A stretch of DNA of 64,000 bases from NIOZ-UU13 sp964417935 (GTDB lineage Bacteria > Planctomycetota > Phycisphaerae > Sedimentisphaerales > Anaerobacaceae), in the NCBI GenBank assembly GCA_964417935.1, contig CAYQKF010000007.1, positions 13,856 to 77,855 of the forward strand, in the 5' to 3' direction. Position 1 is the stretch's first letter, and each line of letters begins with the position of its first letter. The notes below the pieces were generated by a model. It saw only the letters and a list, made by a program, of their open reading frames with translations. It was not told the origin of the DNA and did not search any database. Positions 52,077 to 59,461 of this stretch are shown here, one piece after another. A program made the position numbers and the translations under genes.

Positions 52077-53204
52077 TCAAAGACCGTGAATTGGGAATAT
52101 CTTCGCCTTAACTGCCTCAACTACAGCATCCACTACGGGCATAACTGCATCTCGCTGTTGGTCACTTACCACCCTCGCCCCATCTTTCAAGCCTCCCTGC
52201 CACTCAGTACTGCTAAGCATAACACCACCTACAGCATGATTATCAATATCGGCACCACATAAAATAGACCAGGCCAGCGCCCAGGCCCTTGCGGTATTGT
52301 CAACATTATAACCACCTCCGCCAGTGGCAAGAATGGACTTATTAAAATTTAACAAATGATTTATCACTTCGACATAGACATTATTAGTCAAAAACAGATT
52401 TGCGAGCGGGTCACCCGCAAGTGCATCAGCTCCCAACTCAAAAACAAAAACATCGGGATTGTAAACCTTAATTAACGGCAGAGCTACAGCTTCGAATGCC
52501 TTCATATACGCTTGGTCATAAGTCCCAACCGGAAGAGGAACATTTATGCAGTAGCCTTTACCTTTGCCTGTGCCAATTTCGTCTTCGAACCCTGTTCCTG
52601 GGAATAATGTCTTGGGATTTTGGTGCAAGGATATAGTCATTACGTCGCAGCGATCATAAAATGCGTATGCAACGCCGTCGCCGTGATGTACATCCACATC
52701 GAGATACAGAACTCGCTTGCCAGCTTCGGTTAATGCTATACAGCCAAGAGCCACATCATTGATGTAGCAAAAGCCGGACGCTTGCTCCGGCATCGCGTGG
52801 TGAAAGCCACCCGAGGGATTGAAAGCGACCTCGGCCTCTCCAGAAAGTAGAAGTTTTGCCGCGACAAGTGTCGCTCCGGTAGCCAGAAGAGCGTACTCAT
52901 ATAATCCCTCGAAAACGGGACAATCGCCGGTGCCTATTCCCATATTCAGTGCCTCGGTATCCCAACGACCTTTTGCCGCGGTTCTTAATGCGTGCAGATA
53001 GCGGGCTGAGTGAAACTTCTTCAGAACGAGCCTCTCAGCAGGAATCGGCGGCACTTCGCTTCTACCATCACCAGTAAGCAGCCCCAGAGAGTTTACTATC
53101 TCCCGGGTTTTCTTAGCCCGGATTGTATTAAAAGGATGCTCCGGTGGATAATTATACTTTTCCAGCTCTGCCGAATAAATAAAAACAGCTTTTTTCGTTC
53201 CCAA
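52077..53204 (-). CDS. acuC: Histone-deacetylase-family protein (AcuC-like)
   Basis: The 375-residue protein starts at TTG 53204, five bases after AGGAG. It has the zinc-dependent deacetylase core: GGFHHAMPEQASGFCYIND, LYLDVDVHHGDGV (zinc ligands Asp and His), SLHQNP, FELGADALAGDPL and ATGGGGYNV. It is the size of AcuC. In Bacillus AcuC removes the acetyl group from acetyl-CoA synthetase and reactivates it. It is encoded convergently with acsA, 57 bases apart, which supports that role. An acetyltransferase domain lies on a fusion protein at 57584. Confidence 0.88.
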   Translation of the reverse strand: MGTKKAVFIYSAELEKYNYPPEHPFNTIRAKKTREIVNSLGLLTGDGRSEVPPIPAERLVLKKFHSARYLHALRTAAKGRWDTEALNMGIGTGDCPVFEGLYEYALLATGATLVAAKLLLSGEAEVAFNPSGGFHHAMPEQASGFCYINDVALGCIALTEAGKRVLYLDVDVHHGDGVAYAFYDRCDVMTISLHQNPKTLFPGTGFEDEIGTGKGKGYCINVPLPVGTYDQAYMKAFEAVALPLIKVYNPDVFVFELGADALAGDPLANLFLTNNVYVEVINHLLNFNKSILATGGGGYNVDNTARAWALAWSILCGADIDNHAVGGVMLSSTEWQGGLKDGARVVSDQQRDAVMPVVDAVVEAVKAKIFPIHGL

Positions 53205-53283
53205 AATTACTCCTACTTTGGATAGACCAGAAATATTTTATCCATGTCTCCAGTTAAATATTTTGTTAAACTTTTCCTTGACG

Positions 53284-53433
53284 ATGCCTGAACATATTTA
53301 TACTATACTACACCTGAGCGCAAACGATTTCAACGATAAACTGCAAGAATATGAGGTTGTCCTGGAAAAGATACTATATGATTTTCAGAAACCATCGGCT
53401 GAAGGTATAGATAAATTATTATCGTTAAAATAA
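53284..53433 (+). CDS. Possible small protein of unknown function
   Basis: A 49-codon frame starts at ATG 53284 and ends KLLSLK. It is helical (NDFNDKLQEYEVVLEKILYD) and A-rich in codon use like the genes after it. There is no strong ribosome-binding site. It could be a small gene at the island edge or a remnant. Confidence 0.3.
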   Translation: MPEHIYTILHLSANDFNDKLQEYEVVLEKILYDFQKPSAEGIDKLLSLK

Positions 53434-53476
53434 ATCCCGTAAGACCTTTGGTCTCTTACAGGCTAAAAGCAGTAAC

Positions 53477-53863
53477 ATGATAAACAAAACTAAGGGACAG
53501 ATAGAAGCGGCAATGAGCGAGGCCATCACAAAGTTCAAGATAGACCATATAGGAAAAGGGCCTAAAGAGGTAAAAAGTTATATTATTGAGGATATGATAG
53601 TCATAAGACTCAAAGGGGCCTTAACTACATCTGAGCAACAGCTAACTAAGAGTCCCGAAGGTGTCGCACTTGTCAAACGCTGCAGAGTATGTCTTCTGGA
53701 GAAGGCGCAAAGTGTTTTGGAGAACCTGTTACATAGTTTACTTAATGTTGACATCATCAGCTTTTATGTGGATGTTAACCCAAAGATAGCAGAGATGTTC
53801 ATAGTCTTGGGTTTAAGTAAAAATATAGAGGCAAACTTTCAAATTGACAAAAACTACACTTGA
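53477..53863 (+). CDS. DUF2294-family protein, first copy
   Basis: The 128-residue protein matches DUF2294: TKGQIEAAMSEAITKF at the start, GPKEVKSYIIEDMIVIRLKG, LTTSEQQLTKSPEG and VDVNPKIAEMFIVLGLS. The family is common in Firmicutes and some archaea, function unknown. ATG 53477 is preceded by a short hairpin GTAAGACC/GGTCTCTTAC (53448-53462). A paralogue lies at 54088 behind a strong terminator. Confidence 0.78.
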   Translation: MINKTKGQIEAAMSEAITKFKIDHIGKGPKEVKSYIIEDMIVIRLKGALTTSEQQLTKSPEGVALVKRCRVCLLEKAQSVLENLLHSLLNVDIISFYVDVNPKIAEMFIVLGLSKNIEANFQIDKNYT

Positions 53864-53966
53864 CATTATTTTCTTATTATGGTAATTTAGAGAAACAGCA
53901 GGACTTGGTAGATTAAGTAAGAAGCAGTCCCTAAAGGATTTTTCGGGGAAGGCTTGTTGGGGAATA

Positions 53967-54011
53967 GACCAATATCTGGCTCTTTGAAGCCAGATATTGG
54001 TCTGTTTTTTT
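53967..54011 (+). terminator. Intrinsic terminator between the two DUF2294 genes
   Basis: A perfect 14-bp stem, GACCAATATCTGGC (53967-53980) and its complement (53989-54002), with an 8-base loop is followed by TGTTTTTTT. It is the clearest rho-independent terminator in the window. It ends transcription of the first DUF2294 gene directly in front of the second copy. Confidence 0.9.
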
Positions 54012-54087
54012 ATAAATAAAGGTCAGAGCTAAGGGTCAGGTAGAGGCACAGATAAGCGAAGCTGCCACAGAGCTGGAAAGAGCTCAG

Positions 54088-54399
54088 GTGGGAACAGAAC
54101 CCAAAGAAGTAAAGAGCTACATTATTGAGGACATAGTAGTTATAGAATTAAAAGACGTCCTAACACCTATTGAGCAAGAGCTTACCAAACATCCTGAAGG
54201 TGTTGAACTTGTTAAACGATGCAGGGCTTGTATTCTGGAAAGGGCACAAAATATCTTTAAGGAAATCATACATAACTTATTGAATGTTGAGGTCGTTGCC
54301 TTTTATGCGGATATTAGCACCAAGGTAAATGAGGGTTCTATAATCTTTACTTTATCTGAAAATGTTGAACCGAAGCTTAAAGAAAAAAGAGGTGATTAA
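54088..54399 (+). CDS. DUF2294-family protein, second copy, start unclear
   Basis: From GTG 54088 the protein has 103 residues with GTEPKEVKSYIIEDIVVIELK and FYADISTKVNEGSIIFTLSE, paralogous to 53477-53863. Homology to the first copy continues upstream in frame to about 54019 (KGQVEAQISEAATELE), yet a TAA stops the frame at once and the first codon is ATA, not ATG. Either ATA is used, GTG 54088 makes a truncated form, or the gene has lost its start. It also lies just behind a terminator. It precedes YjbQ by 6 bases. Confidence 0.6.
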   Translation: MGTEPKEVKSYIIEDIVVIELKDVLTPIEQELTKHPEGVELVKRCRACILERAQNIFKEIIHNLLNVEVVAFYADISTKVNEGSIIFTLSENVEPKLKEKRGD

Positions 54400-54405
54400 A
54401 ACATA

Positions 54406-54828
54406 ATGAAACTTGTTACCACAAAAATGCGCTTTTCTACTCAAGGAAATTGTGAAATTATTGACTTAACTAATAAGGTGAAGAAACATCTCAAAGGTGC
54501 CAATTTAAATTCAGGCTTAGCAAATCTATTTATTCCGGGTGCTACTGGTGGGTTAACCACCATGGAATACGAACCTGGATTAATCGATGATCTCCGGAAG
54601 AGCTTTGAACGCATTGCACCCGAGGAAACAGAATATTCCCATAACTTGACTCATGAAGACAAAAATGCCCATTCTCATATTCGCGCTTCTTTAGTAGGTC
54701 CTTCCTTAAGTATTCCATTTGAAAACGCAACTTTACAATTAGGAAAATGGCAACAAATCGTTTTTATCGATTTTGATAATCGCCCTCGGAAAAGAAAAAT
54801 TATCTTACAAATAATAGGCGAAGGATGA
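54406..54828 (+). CDS. YjbQ-family protein (secondary thiamine-phosphate synthase type)
   Basis: The 140-residue protein has the YjbQ/UPF0047 pattern: RFSTQGNCEIIDLT, NLFIPGATGGLTTMEYEPG, HNLTHEDKNAHSHIRASLVG, SIPFENATLQLGKWQQIVFI. The His-rich segment resembles a metal site. Some members show weak thiamine-phosphate synthase activity, but the true function is unsettled. It overlaps the next gene by four bases, so it is part of the C1 island operon. Confidence 0.85.
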   Translation: MKLVTTKMRFSTQGNCEIIDLTNKVKKHLKGANLNSGLANLFIPGATGGLTTMEYEPGLIDDLRKSFERIAPEETEYSHNLTHEDKNAHSHIRASLVGPSLSIPFENATLQLGKWQQIVFIDFDNRPRKRKIILQIIGEG

Positions 54829-56150
54829 AACCAATATTACAAGTAGCGTTAGACTTTGTCGAGTTAATTCGTGCACTCAATTTAGCTGAAGAAGCAGTTG
54901 AAGGTGGAGCAGATTGGTTGGAGGCAGGCACACCCTTAATCAAAAGTGTTGGACTGGATTGTGTGCGAGAGTTAAGAAAAAAAATTCCCCGTCATACTAT
55001 TGTAGCTGATATGAAAACAATGGATGTGGGAAGGATTGAAGTAGAATCAGCTGCCAAAGCGGGAGCAGACGTCGTTGCTGTATTAGGTGTAGCTTCCGAC
55101 TCTACTATTAGAGAGTGTATTCAAGCTGGTGGGCACTATGGTGCAAAAATAATGGTAGATCTTTTGGAAGTGCCTAAATTTTTAAAAAGAGCCAAAGAGA
55201 TTGAACAGATGGGAGCTGATTATCTAGGGTATCACACTTCAATTGATGAGCAGATGCAAGGGGGGATATCTTTCGATAAAGTTAGGCAGGTCGCTAAGGA
55301 AGTAAATATTCCCATTGCTGTAGCTGGTGGAATAAATTCGGAGAATGCGTGGGAGGCTGTAGAGTCAGGAGCCACGATAATCATCGTTGGTGGAGCAGTA
55401 ATCAAGTCTGAAGATGCGCGGAAAGCGACTCGAGAGATAAAGAAAGCTATTGACCAAAAAATCAGTATAAAGACTAAACTTTTCAAGAGGGTTACTGATG
55501 AAAATATTCGAGAGGTATTGGAGAAGGTTTCAACGGCGAATATCTCTGATGCTCTCCACCGTCAAGAAGCATTGAGGGAAATTTTTCCCATTACATCAGA
55601 AACAAAAATGGTTGGCCAAGCGGTTACTGTGAGAACATATCCGGGTGATTGGGCTAAACCGGTAGAAGCAATTGACCAGGCTGAAGAAGGTAACGTAATT
55701 GTAATCGATGCTGGCGGAGTAGGCCCAGCGGTATGGGGTGAATTGGCCAGCCATAGTGCACAAGAAAAAAATTTGGCGGGGGTAGTGATAGATGGGGCGA
55801 TCCGGGATGTAACAGAAATTCGTCGGATGAAGTTTCCTGCCTTCGCTAAAATTATCACACCTACCGCTGGTGAACCTAAAGGATTTGGAGAAATTGGTGT
55901 GCCTGTGAATATCAGTGGAACAAAAGTTTTTCCCTGGGATTGGGTTATAGGTGATGACGACGGCGTCATCATTATACCCGGTAAAAAAGCGGTAGAGTTT
56001 ACTAACCGTGCGATGGATGTGTTGGAGAGGGAAAACCGCATAAGAAAAGAGATTGAAGAAGGAGGAACTTTAGGAAAAGTAACTGAACTATTGAAATGGG
56101 AAAAAAATAAACACAAGGAGAAAAAAGATGGCGACAGAATTAACCAATGA
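54825..56150 (+). CDS. Bifunctional 3-hexulose-6-phosphate synthase / RraA-like protein
   Basis: The 441-residue protein is a fusion. Residues 1-215 form an orotidine-decarboxylase-superfamily barrel with VADMKTMDVGRIEVE (catalytic Asp/Lys pair) and GGINSENAWEAVESGA, as in 3-hexulose-6-phosphate synthase, which joins formaldehyde to ribulose 5-phosphate. Residues 225-420 form an RraA-like fold (ANISDALHRQEALREIFP, VVIDGAIRDVTEIRRM). The same fusion is annotated in methanogenic archaea. It overlaps the neighbours on both sides. It may fix or release formaldehyde, or provide ribose phosphates. Confidence 0.85.
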   Translation: MKPILQVALDFVELIRALNLAEEAVEGGADWLEAGTPLIKSVGLDCVRELRKKIPRHTIVADMKTMDVGRIEVESAAKAGADVVAVLGVASDSTIRECIQAGGHYGAKIMVDLLEVPKFLKRAKEIEQMGADYLGYHTSIDEQMQGGISFDKVRQVAKEVNIPIAVAGGINSENAWEAVESGATIIIVGGAVIKSEDARKATREIKKAIDQKISIKTKLFKRVTDENIREVLEKVSTANISDALHRQEALREIFPITSETKMVGQAVTVRTYPGDWAKPVEAIDQAEEGNVIVIDAGGVGPAVWGELASHSAQEKNLAGVVIDGAIRDVTEIRRMKFPAFAKIITPTAGEPKGFGEIGVPVNISGTKVFPWDWVIGDDDGVIIIPGKKAVEFTNRAMDVLERENRIRKEIEEGGTLGKVTELLKWEKNKHKEKKDGDRINQ

Positions 56151-56187
56151 AAAAAAGATGGCGACAGAATTAACCAATGAAAAGAAG
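56128..56187 (+). repeat. 30-base tandem duplication at the folD2 start
   Basis: Two copies (56128-56157 and 56158-56187) differ at one base; the third, diverged copy starts the real domain. Each copy contains an ATG after a purine-rich stretch, so several starts are possible. Confidence 0.85.
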
Positions 56188-57084
56188 ATGGCAGCACAAT
56201 TAATCGATGGCAAAGCAGTGGCAAGAAGGGTGAAAGAAGAAGTAAAGAAAGAAATAGTCGAGTTGAAAGAGAAACATAAATCTTTTCCTCTTCTTTTGGC
56301 GGTTCAGGTGGGAGAGAATCCTGCTTCGGCAGCTTATTTGAAAAGTCAGAAGAAGGGTTGTGAAGAAGTTGGTATCGATTACCAAGTTCAGCAATTGCCT
56401 AAGGAGACGAGTGAGCAGGAACTTATCCGATTTATCAAGGAAAAAAATCAAGATGGAATGGTAACTGGAATCATTCTTCAGATGCCTTTACCCCAACGGA
56501 TAGATACTGGAAAGGTACAGGAAGCAATTGACCCTTTGAAAGATGTGGAAGGTGTGAACCCACAAAACATGGGATTGCTAATGTACGGCTGGCCGGGACT
56601 TGTTCCCTGTACTGCTTTAGCAGTGATGGAATTAATTAAAAGCACCGGTACTTCCATCAAAGGCAAACAGGTAACTCTTGTAGGTCATAGTTCACTTGTA
56701 GGCAAGCCTTTAGCTCTTCTTCTTTTATCTTCCCCGTTTGACTCAGCTACCACGACTGTTTGTCACATCGCTACTCGAGATTTGGATGCACATACGAGAA
56801 GAGCAGAGATACTGATCGTGGCTGTAGGCAAACCCGGTTTAATCACGGCAGATATGATTAAAGAAGGAGCAATAGTTATTGACGTAGGGATAAATCGGGT
56901 TGAAGGCAAAATCGTTGGCGATGTTGTCTTTGAAGAAGCGATAGAAAAAGCTTCTCTGATTACACCTGTACCCGGGGGTGTAGGACCCGTAACGACGGCC
57001 ATGCTTTTGAAAAACACAATTGAGGCTTGGAAAATCCAGTTGGATCCTGATGTTAGATGGAGCAAAAAATGGAAGCTAAGTTAA
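56128..57084 (+). CDS. folD: FolD-type methylene-THF dehydrogenase/cyclohydrolase, second copy
   Basis: ATG 56128 follows AAGGAG with eight bases spacing. The protein has 318 residues. Its first 20 residues are two copies of MATELTNEKK encoded by a 30-base tandem duplication; the real FolD domain starts with the third, MAAQLIDGKAVARRV. Core motifs are intact: AAYLKSQKKGCEE, QMPLPQRIDT, GHSSLVGKPLALLLL, VPGGVGPVTTAML. It differs strongly from the folD at 37623 and belongs with the C1 island. It overlaps the previous gene by 23 bases. Confidence 0.9.
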   Translation: MATELTNEKKMATELTNEKKMAAQLIDGKAVARRVKEEVKKEIVELKEKHKSFPLLLAVQVGENPASAAYLKSQKKGCEEVGIDYQVQQLPKETSEQELIRFIKEKNQDGMVTGIILQMPLPQRIDTGKVQEAIDPLKDVEGVNPQNMGLLMYGWPGLVPCTALAVMELIKSTGTSIKGKQVTLVGHSSLVGKPLALLLLSSPFDSATTTVCHIATRDLDAHTRRAEILIVAVGKPGLITADMIKEGAIVIDVGINRVEGKIVGDVVFEEAIEKASLITPVPGGVGPVTTAMLLKNTIEAWKIQLDPDVRWSKKWKLS

Positions 57085-57236
57085 AAATATTAGAGGAAAA
57101 AATCTTAGACGAATACTTGAATTTGGTTCAAAGAGTACAACCCGAATTAGAAAAACACTTTTTCTATGACGTGATGCCACCCTGGGAAGACTTCAAAGAA
57201 TATAGGATGGAAGAATTAGCACACGAGAATAAATAA
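57057..57236 (+). CDS. Small acidic protein downstream of folD2
   Basis: A 59-codon gene starts at ATG 57057, overlapping the folD2 end by 28 bases (ATG 57069 is an alternative). It encodes a helical acidic peptide with LKILEEKILDEYLNLVQRV and FFYDVMPPWEDFKEYRME. It is free of stops, has the A-rich codon use of the island, and lies in step between folD2 and the ferredoxin, which makes it a likely real gene. No family is recognised. Confidence 0.5.
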   Translation: MEQKMEAKLKILEEKILDEYLNLVQRVQPELEKHFFYDVMPPWEDFKEYRMEELAHENK

Positions 57237-57288
57237 AAGGGGGAAGCCTTAGGAGATAAGAAGAAAGAAACATTTACTGAAAGAATGG

Positions 57289-57537
57289 TTGAATGGACGA
57301 TGTAAAGGCTGCGGCTTATGTGTAGAAGCATGTCCCAAAAATGTAATTTCAATATCTAAACACTACAACAATAACGGTTACTTTCCCACAGAAGTAGTTA
57401 ACATTATTTATTGTTTCGGTTGTGCTTTATGTGCTATTATGTGCCCGGATACGGCAATTGAAGTATATCGTGACATCGATACAGTAACTGTCGAATCGGA
57501 GAAGAACGATAAGGTGAGTTTAAGTACGCCGCGATAA
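57289..57537 (+). CDS. Ferredoxin with two [4Fe-4S] motifs
   Basis: From TTG 57289 the protein has 82 residues with CKGCGLCVEACPK and CFGCALCAIMCPD, binding two [4Fe-4S] clusters, as in KorD/PorD-like ferredoxins. The frame is open upstream to 57253 and homology-like sequence (RRKKHLLKEWLNG) continues to an ATA at 57256 next to AGGAG. No ATG or GTG is available, so the start is uncertain. It ends the C1 island and converges with the acetyl-CoA hydrolase gene. Confidence 0.75.
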   Translation: MNGRCKGCGLCVEACPKNVISISKHYNNNGYFPTEVVNIIYCFGCALCAIMCPDTAIEVYRDIDTVTVESEKNDKVSLSTPR

Positions 57538-57583
57538 TAATACGTTAGTAAGCACTCACTGAAGCCAGGTACCAAAGGTTATT

Positions 57584-59461
57584 TTATTCTTCTTGCTTTG
57601 TCAAATCATACGTAATGTCATAGGCGTAGCCGTCAAATTCGGTATTCACCTTGTAGCCGGAGTTATGAAAAATAGCAAGCATTGGTTCATTGGTCGGCAA
57701 TACTTTTGCATAGAACTTTTTTACTCCGCTTTGTTTGGCAATTTGCGTAATGTATTCCAACAGAAATGTCCCCATTCCCTTTTTTTGCCATTCATCCTGG
57801 ACAAGAAAGGCCACTTCCGCAGCCCTGGTCTTAGGATCAAGAAAATACTGGGCAAGGGCAACGATTTCCTCTCCCGAAGCGCGAGGAATAACACCGACGA
57901 TGGCAATATCCTGCCGATAGTCGATATTGGTGAATCGTTGAATATCTCTATGAGGGAATACCACTGTGTGTGTCATATAGCGGGTCCGGACGGATTCTTC
58001 ACTCAGCGAATACAGCATTTCCGAAAGTGCCGGCTCATCGGTAGGTTTAACAGGCCTGAAGAATATTTCCGTGCCGTCACGCAATGTTTCATAGCGTTCC
58101 AGTTCCTCCGGATAAGTAACCTGGTCCCACGCCAATTCTATCTGGTCCTCATAAATATAGTTTTGAGCTTTTGCCGCCTGGATAAGCCCTTTTCGGAATT
58201 TAGGATGCGCGATGTTGATTAGGTCCAGCACCCTTTCTCTAATGCTCTTGCCGTGCAAATAAGCAATCCCGTATTCGGTAACTACATAGTGGACATCTCC
58301 GCGTGTTGTAACAACCCCGGCCCCTTCAGTTAAATGCGGCACAATCCTGCTAACCTTGCCGTCTCTTGCGGTAGAAGGCATCGCAATTATAGCTTTACCC
58401 CCCCTGCTTCGCGCAGACCCGCGGATAAAATCAACCTGACCACCGATACCGCTGTAGAATTTATAACCCAACGAATCCGAGCAGACCTGGCCTGTCAAAT
58501 CGATTTCCAATCCGACGTTAATCCCAACCATTTTCTCGTGCTGGCTGATGATATGGATATCGTTGACATACTCGGTAGGGTAAAATTCGAAGAAGGGATT
58601 GTTGTTAATATAATCATAGAGCCGCTGTGAACCCATACAAAAGCTGGCAACAATCTTGCCGCGGTTAAGAGATTTTTTTGCACACGTGATTGCACCGCAT
58701 TCAATCAGGTCGATAATCCAGTCGCTGAACATCTCGGTATGGATGCCGAGGTCTTTTTTGTCTTTCAGAAATTCAGCCAAGGCCTGAGGAATGCGCCCTA
58801 TACCACACTCAATAGTGCTGCCGTCTTCGACAAGTCTGGCGATATTTTGACCGATACGGCGTAACGTCTCGTCCGATTCGGGGACAGAAATCTCGATTAT
58901 CTCTTCATCATAAGGAACTAACATATCGATGGTATTGACATGAATGAAACTATCCCCGAATGTCCGAGGCATACGGCTGTTGACCTGCGCAATAACATAC
59001 CTGGCGTTGGCGGCCGCGGATTTAACAATATCCACAGAGACACCAAGACTGCACAGCCCGTTCACATCGGGCTCCGTTACAGAAACTAAAGCGACATCGA
59101 CGGGAATCCTTCCGGTCTCAAATTCAAGCGGTATCTCAGACAAAAATATCGGCGTGTAGTCTCCGATACCTTTCTGCAAAGCATCACGCACGTTATCAGC
59201 AATAAAAAAACTGTTCATCTTGAACTTCTCGCGGAACTTCTCATCGGCATACGGTGCAGCCCCCATCGTCAACAAATGTATGATATGTGCATCGTAAATG
59301 TGGCTGGAATATCCAACCAAAGCGCTGACAAGATGCTGCGGCTGGCCGCAACCGGTCCCGACAAATATACTATTGCCGGACTTAATTAATTTCATTGCCG
59401 CAGCAACGGTGTTTATCTTCTCTTTATATTTTTCTTTCCAGTCAAATTCCTGCATATTCAT
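57584..59461 (-). CDS. Acetyl-CoA hydrolase/transferase fused to a GNAT acetyltransferase domain
   Basis: The 625-residue protein has two parts. Residues 1-440 are an acetyl-CoA hydrolase/CoA-transferase (FVGTGCGQPQHLVSAL, ECGIGRIPQALAEFL, GIGGQVDFIRGSARS). Residues 455-620 are a GNAT domain (FFRPVKPTDEPALSEML, AEVAFLVQDEWQKKGMGTFL, the acetyl-CoA-binding QKKGMG). The transferase part would exchange CoA between acetate and other acids; the GNAT part could acetylate a protein lysine. It is translationally coupled (ATGA) to the ADP-forming ligase upstream. The fused GNAT could be the counterpart of the AcuC-like deacetylase. Confidence 0.88.
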   Translation of the reverse strand: MNMQEFDWKEKYKEKINTVAAAMKLIKSGNSIFVGTGCGQPQHLVSALVGYSSHIYDAHIIHLLTMGAAPYADEKFREKFKMNSFFIADNVRDALQKGIGDYTPIFLSEIPLEFETGRIPVDVALVSVTEPDVNGLCSLGVSVDIVKSAAANARYVIAQVNSRMPRTFGDSFIHVNTIDMLVPYDEEIIEISVPESDETLRRIGQNIARLVEDGSTIECGIGRIPQALAEFLKDKKDLGIHTEMFSDWIIDLIECGAITCAKKSLNRGKIVASFCMGSQRLYDYINNNPFFEFYPTEYVNDIHIISQHEKMVGINVGLEIDLTGQVCSDSLGYKFYSGIGGQVDFIRGSARSRGGKAIIAMPSTARDGKVSRIVPHLTEGAGVVTTRGDVHYVVTEYGIAYLHGKSIRERVLDLINIAHPKFRKGLIQAAKAQNYIYEDQIELAWDQVTYPEELERYETLRDGTEIFFRPVKPTDEPALSEMLYSLSEESVRTRYMTHTVVFPHRDIQRFTNIDYRQDIAIVGVIPRASGEEIVALAQYFLDPKTRAAEVAFLVQDEWQKKGMGTFLLEYITQIAKQSGVKKFYAKVLPTNEPMLAIFHNSGYKVNTEFDGYAYDITYDLTKQEE

